From positions 1-8,455 of the forward strand of contig SBEK01000172.1 in the NCBI GenBank assembly GCA_009668925.1: a stretch of DNA of 8,455 nt, written 5' to 3'. This DNA is from Deltaproteobacteria bacterium (GTDB lineage: Bacteria; Desulfobacterota; Syntrophia; Syntrophales; Smithellaceae). The first letter of the stretch is position 1. Every line of letters begins with the position of its first letter. The notes under the pieces are model-generated. The model saw only the letters and a program-made list of their open reading frames with translations. It was not told the DNA's origin and did no database searches. Shown here piece after piece: positions 5,641 through 8,455 of the stretch. A program made the position numbers and the translations under genes.

Positions 5641-6978
5641 ATGAATCCACATGTCTTTCGAGAATACGACGTCCGGGGCGTCGTCGATCAAGATTTGAAC
5701 GAAGAATTTATTGTTGACCTGGGGCGATCTATCGGCACCTATGCACGCCGCAACAAGATTCAAACCATGACCGTGGGACACGATTGCCGTTTAAGTTCTG
5801 AAGCCTATCACCGATTTATCATCCAGGGACTTACGGCCGCAGGAATCGACACCATCGATATCGGACTCTGCGCAACACCCATGCTTTATTTTTCCATCAG
5901 GCATTGTCAGGCCGGCGGAGGTGTTATGGTCACCGGCAGCCACAATCCACCGGAGTTTAACGGATTTAAAATCTGCATCGGATATGATTCGATTTACGGC
6001 TCGCAGATCCAGGAATTAAGAAGAATCATCGAAGGTCAGAACTACGCCTCGGGCCAGGGAAGATCTCGCTCCCAGGACATCACCGGCGTTTACCAGGATT
6101 ATCTTTATCACCGCGTCCAAGTATCCGGGAGACCCCGCGTTGTTCTCGATGCCGGCAACGGCGTCGGAGGACAATTTGCTCTGCCCATTCTGGAGAAGCT
6201 TGGTTGCGATGTCACCTGCCTGTATTGCGACCCGGACGGCCATTTCCCCCATCACTTTCCGGATCCCACCGTTGAAGATAATTTGCAGGACCTTATTCGG
6301 CTCGTTGCCGATAAAAAGGCCGATCTGGGCATTGCCTTCGACGGAGACGCCGATCGAATAGGCGTGATCAGCGACACCGGTGATATCATCTGGGGGGATA
6401 AACTGCTGCTGTTGTTCGCCCGCTTCATACTGAAAGATAATCCCGGAGCCACAATCATCGGCGAGGTGAAATGTTCGCAGACGTTATATGACGGCATACG
6501 GAAATACTCCGGTCGGCCGATTATGTGGAAAGCGGGCCATTCGCTCATTAAGGCGAAAATGAAAGAAGAAAAGGCGCTTCTGGGCGGAGAAATGAGCGGA
6601 CATTTATTTTTTGCTGACAGGTATTTCGGATACGACGACGCCATTTACGCTGCCGTGAGGCTGCTGGAGATACTCTCTCAGACGAATCAAAAAATAAGCG
6701 AACTGATGTCCGACATACCCGAGACCTTCGCTACGCCGGAAATCCGAGTGGATTGCGATGACAGCAAGAAAGCTGCTGTGGTTAAAAAAATCAAGCACCA
6801 CTACCGGAACACGCCTGATGTCATCGATATTGACGGAATCCGCATCCCGTTTCCAGACGGCTGGGCGCTTGTGCGGTCTTCAAATACTCAGCCGGTCATC
6901 GTGCTGCGGTTTGAAGCGTCGTCGGCAGAGACTCTGCAGAAGATACGCCGTGAAGTGGAAAACCTGCTGACGTGCTGA
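5641..6978 (+). CDS. Phosphomannomutase/phosphoglucomutase
   Basis: This enzyme interconverts sugar-6-phosphate and sugar-1-phosphate, supplying mannose-1-P and glucose-1-P for lipopolysaccharide, capsule or glycan synthesis. The 445 residues match the AlgC-type PMM/PGM length. It opens with FREYDVRG (6-13), typical of this subgroup. The four active-site loops are intact: the phosphoserine loop TGSHNPPEFNGFK (98-110, Ser100), the Mg-binding DGDADR (234-239), the sugar-recognition loop GGEMSGH (315-321), which marks dual mannose/glucose specificity, and the phosphate-binding loop RSSNTQP (412-418). The gene follows the HAD gene by 98 bp and may have its own promoter. It converges with the kinase gene, the two stops being 9 bp apart, and no terminator hairpin is visible between them. 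Confidence 0.95.
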   Translation: MNPHVFREYDVRGVVDQDLNEEFIVDLGRSIGTYARRNKIQTMTVGHDCRLSSEAYHRFIIQGLTAAGIDTIDIGLCATPMLYFSIRHCQAGGGVMVTGSHNPPEFNGFKICIGYDSIYGSQIQELRRIIEGQNYASGQGRSRSQDITGVYQDYLYHRVQVSGRPRVVLDAGNGVGGQFALPILEKLGCDVTCLYCDPDGHFPHHFPDPTVEDNLQDLIRLVADKKADLGIAFDGDADRIGVISDTGDIIWGDKLLLLFARFILKDNPGATIIGEVKCSQTLYDGIRKYSGRPIMWKAGHSLIKAKMKEEKALLGGEMSGHLFFADRYFGYDDAIYAAVRLLEILSQTNQKISELMSDIPETFATPEIRVDCDDSKKAAVVKKIKHHYRNTPDVIDIDGIRIPFPDGWALVRSSNTQPVIVLRFEASSAETLQKIRREVENLLTC

Positions 6979-6987
6979 TTCGGGTCT

Positions 6988-7512
6988 TTAAATAGTCTTG
7001 ATGATGGTGTCGAGTTGCCTCAATGCGTCGGCCATTGTGCAGTCATTCAAAACATAGGCATCGGCCAGGGCAATACAGACGGCAACACCATACTCAATTT
7101 CCCGCCGGTCGCGTTCGCTGAAATGTTCCACGGAGTCATCCGCCCGGCCTCTTTGCTTCACCCGATTCAACCTCATATTTCTGGGAGCCACCACAGCCAC
7201 AAGGATGCAAGGCGATTGACTTCGGATGAATTCAATTTCAGGCCACGAGCGAATGCCTTCCAGAAAGACGGCGTCGGCCTTTTGCTTCAGGGCCTCCTCG
7301 ACAGCCATACGTGTGACGCCCAAACCGTCTGGTCCCCTCATTTCCGTTGATATGGCAGCAGAGGTTTCCGGATCGGCATTACAGCCTCTTCTGCGAATTT
7401 CCGCTCGCACAAAATCACCCGTAGAAAAAAGCGGATATTGATGTTGCCGTGCATACTCGGCGGCAATATTCTTTCCTGCGGCCGGCATTCCCGTAATCAC
7501 GATGAGTTTCAT
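6988..7512 (-). CDS. UPF0200-type P-loop nucleotide kinase-like protein (archaeal-type family)
   Basis: This protein of 174 residues has the nucleotide/dephospho-CoA kinase fold. It starts MKLIVITGMPAAGKN, a P-loop at 8-15. Next come STGDFVR (30-36), FLEGIRSWPEIEF (83-95), the lid RVKQRGRADD (117-126), FSERDRREIEYG (131-142) and ALADAYVLND (148-157). This order (GD-hR, hDGIRS-x-E, RGR-x-DD, RD-x-RE, AD-x-h-hxN) is what I recall for UPF0200 proteins, mostly described in archaea, related to dephospho-CoA and adenylate kinases but of unproven substrate. The usual Ser/Thr ending Walker A is Asn15. A strong ribosome binding site (GGAGG, complement of 7518-7522) fixes the start at 7512, 14 codons inside the longest open frame. 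It is transcribed opposite to all complete neighbours, so it is probably its own unit. Confidence 0.8.
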   Translation of the reverse strand: MKLIVITGMPAAGKNIAAEYARQHQYPLFSTGDFVRAEIRRRGCNADPETSAAISTEMRGPDGLGVTRMAVEEALKQKADAVFLEGIRSWPEIEFIRSQSPCILVAVVAPRNMRLNRVKQRGRADDSVEHFSERDRREIEYGVAVCIALADAYVLNDCTMADALRQLDTIIKTI

Positions 7513-7745
7513 AGGTCCCTCCCCGGACGCATTTCGCATCCCTTCCCAAATCATTCACAAATTATTTAGCATAAAACAAGTAAAATGGCGTCATCGTGTT
7601 TCAACCCTTTCCTGAAGACGTACCGTCACCTCCGGCCACTTTTTTATTGAATATATTTTAATATTATGAAAAACTTACCTATGAACCGCTCAATAGACGA
7701 ATGTAATATGTTGTTCAACTAAACCTTGAATAAGGAGCCATTATT
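7513..7745. other. Divergent intergenic region, AT-rich
   Basis: This 233 bp gap separates the leftward kinase gene from the rightward lipoprotein gene. It contains a T- and A-rich tract (about 7640-7672) including TATTAT (7662-7667), a good -10 match in front of the lipoprotein gene, but no convincing -35 at 16-18 bp. No clear promoter for the kinase, terminator hairpin or RNA gene was seen. Confidence 0.5.
7518..7522 (-). promoter_or_regulatory. Strong ribosome binding site that fixes the kinase start
   Basis: GGAGG on the minus strand lies 5 nt before the ATG at 7510-7512. Extension to the upstream ATG at 7554 would add 14 residues before MKLIVITG, which is already a complete family N-terminus. 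Confidence 0.65.
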
Positions 7746-8455
7746 ATGAAAATTGCATATCGCTTTTTACTTCTTCTTTTGATCAGCATGTTTTTATTCG
7801 GCTGTGGCAATAAAACAGCCGGCATTGAAGGCAAGATCGTCGACGGCAAAGGGAAACCTTTGTCGGGGATTACGGTTATTTTCAAGCAAGTTCAACCCAC
7901 TCAGGGATATGAACAATTTGAGGCTAAAACCGGTGCGGATGGAAGCTTTAGTTTGACGGGCGCAGCGCCCTCATCCGATTACATTTTGACGCTGCTTTCC
8001 GATAAATGGAGAACAAAAGTAACCAAGAAAATCAGGACGACAGAAGGTGGACAAAACCTCGTTTTAAGCGAGCCGATTAAGATCCGTTTCAATCAAATGA
8101 AAGATGGAAGCATTATCGATACCAAGACGGGTTTGCAATGGTTTATTTATCCGGCAAGCGACGTCACTGCCGCTAACGTCATCGAGACCGCAAGGAATGT
8201 GAAACAGGGAGGATTTACCGATTGGCGTCTCCCCTCCCGCGATGAGCTGGCCGGCCTTCAGCAGGATAGGATTGCTCCCAAAACGCCGACCGCCGAGTCC
8301 GTTTTGGTCAATAAGACCTGTTGCGCCTGGGTGGTGCAGCCTAATTCAACGGAGGTAGATTGGAAGTTCTACGTTGAAGAAGACAATGACCTGTGGGCAT
8401 CCAGCAAAATATCACCGGACAATAGAGTTGTCGTCGTAAGAAGCACATCTGGTGC
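7746..8455 (+). CDS. Lipoprotein with Ig-like/CarboxypepD-regulatory domain and DUF1566, cut by right edge
   Basis: The gene is open at the right edge; 236 codons are visible. Residues 1-20 are a lipoprotein signal peptide ending in the lipobox LFGC, so Cys20 should be lipidated and the protein anchored in the membrane facing the periplasm or surface. Residues about 26-112 look like a carboxypeptidase-regulatory/Ig-like beta domain: GIEGKIVDGKGKPLSGITV, then TGADGSFSLTG. Residues about 120-232 match DUF1566 (Lcl C-terminal type): DGSIIDTKTGLQW (120-132), then the hallmark GGFTDWRLPSRDEL (155-168) and a closing VVVVRS. AAGGAG at 7732-7737, 8 nt upstream, gives an excellent start. DUF1566 domains are common in many copies in Desulfobacterota surface proteins. 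Binding partner unknown. The DUF1566 domain is nearly complete at the edge, so the end is probably close. Confidence 0.85.
   Translation, partial: MKIAYRFLLLLLISMFLFGCGNKTAGIEGKIVDGKGKPLSGITVIFKQVQPTQGYEQFEAKTGADGSFSLTGAAPSSDYILTLLSDKWRTKVTKKIRTTEGGQNLVLSEPIKIRFNQMKDGSIIDTKTGLQWFIYPASDVTAANVIETARNVKQGGFTDWRLPSRDELAGLQQDRIAPKTPTAESVLVNKTCCAWVVQPNSTEVDWKFYVEEDNDLWASSKISPDNRVVVVRSTSG

Noticed and set aside
7666..7722. An 18-codon open frame in the leader of the lipoprotein gene (possible leader peptide)
   Set aside because: It has no ribosome binding site, its ATG overlaps the likely -10 region, and it has no run of regulatory codons or attenuator-like hairpin after it.

Overview
The window reads like a chromosomal stretch from a Desulfobacterota-type ("deltaproteobacterial") anaerobe, perhaps near Syntrophaceae. 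That placement is inferred from gene content and style: a TolB-like/FG-GAP surface protein, a YheT-type hydrolase next to an unusual NUDIX protein, and a DUF1566 lipoprotein. It is not a marker-gene assignment. Base composition is moderate and even, coding density is high, and there is no insertion sequence, integrase, phage gene or CRISPR array.

Left part (1-2783). A gene cut by the left edge runs leftward and begins with the signature of an ACT-domain regulator. It shares a promoter region of about 170 bp with a rightward hemolysin III/TrhA-type membrane protein. Next comes a 184 bp gap holding decayed repeat units, a plausible promoter and a 20 bp palindrome. The gap leads into a secreted protein of 572 residues with an N-terminal TolB-like domain and four calcium-binding FG-GAP-type loops.

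Middle (2784-3018). A strong sigma70-type promoter drives an elongator tRNA-Met gene (CAT anticodon, CCA encoded). The gene is closed by a textbook intrinsic terminator.

Right-centre (3029-6978). Four rightward genes follow: a YheT-type alpha/beta hydrolase, a NUDIX hydrolase of CoA-pyrophosphatase type with a split Nudix box, a HAD phosphatase, and phosphomannomutase/phosphoglucomutase. The first three are tightly coupled (a stop/start overlap, then a 4 bp gap). The mutase has a 98 bp leader with its own possible promoter. The first three look like metabolite or acyl/CoA/phosphate-ester clean-up enzymes. The mutase supplies sugar-1-phosphates for surface polysaccharide.

Right end (6988-8455). 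A leftward P-loop kinase of the UPF0200 type, best known from archaea, converges on the mutase. A 233 bp AT-rich gap then separates it from a rightward lipoprotein with an Ig-like/carboxypeptidase-regulatory domain followed by DUF1566, cut by the right edge.

No clear new multi-gene system is evident. The best leads are the NUDIX protein with about 37 extra residues inside its catalytic box, the archaeal-type kinase with Asn at the Mg-coordinating Walker A position, the hydrolase gene that starts 10 bp after a strong terminator, and two GACTTTC inverted repeats lying just after two different predicted promoters.
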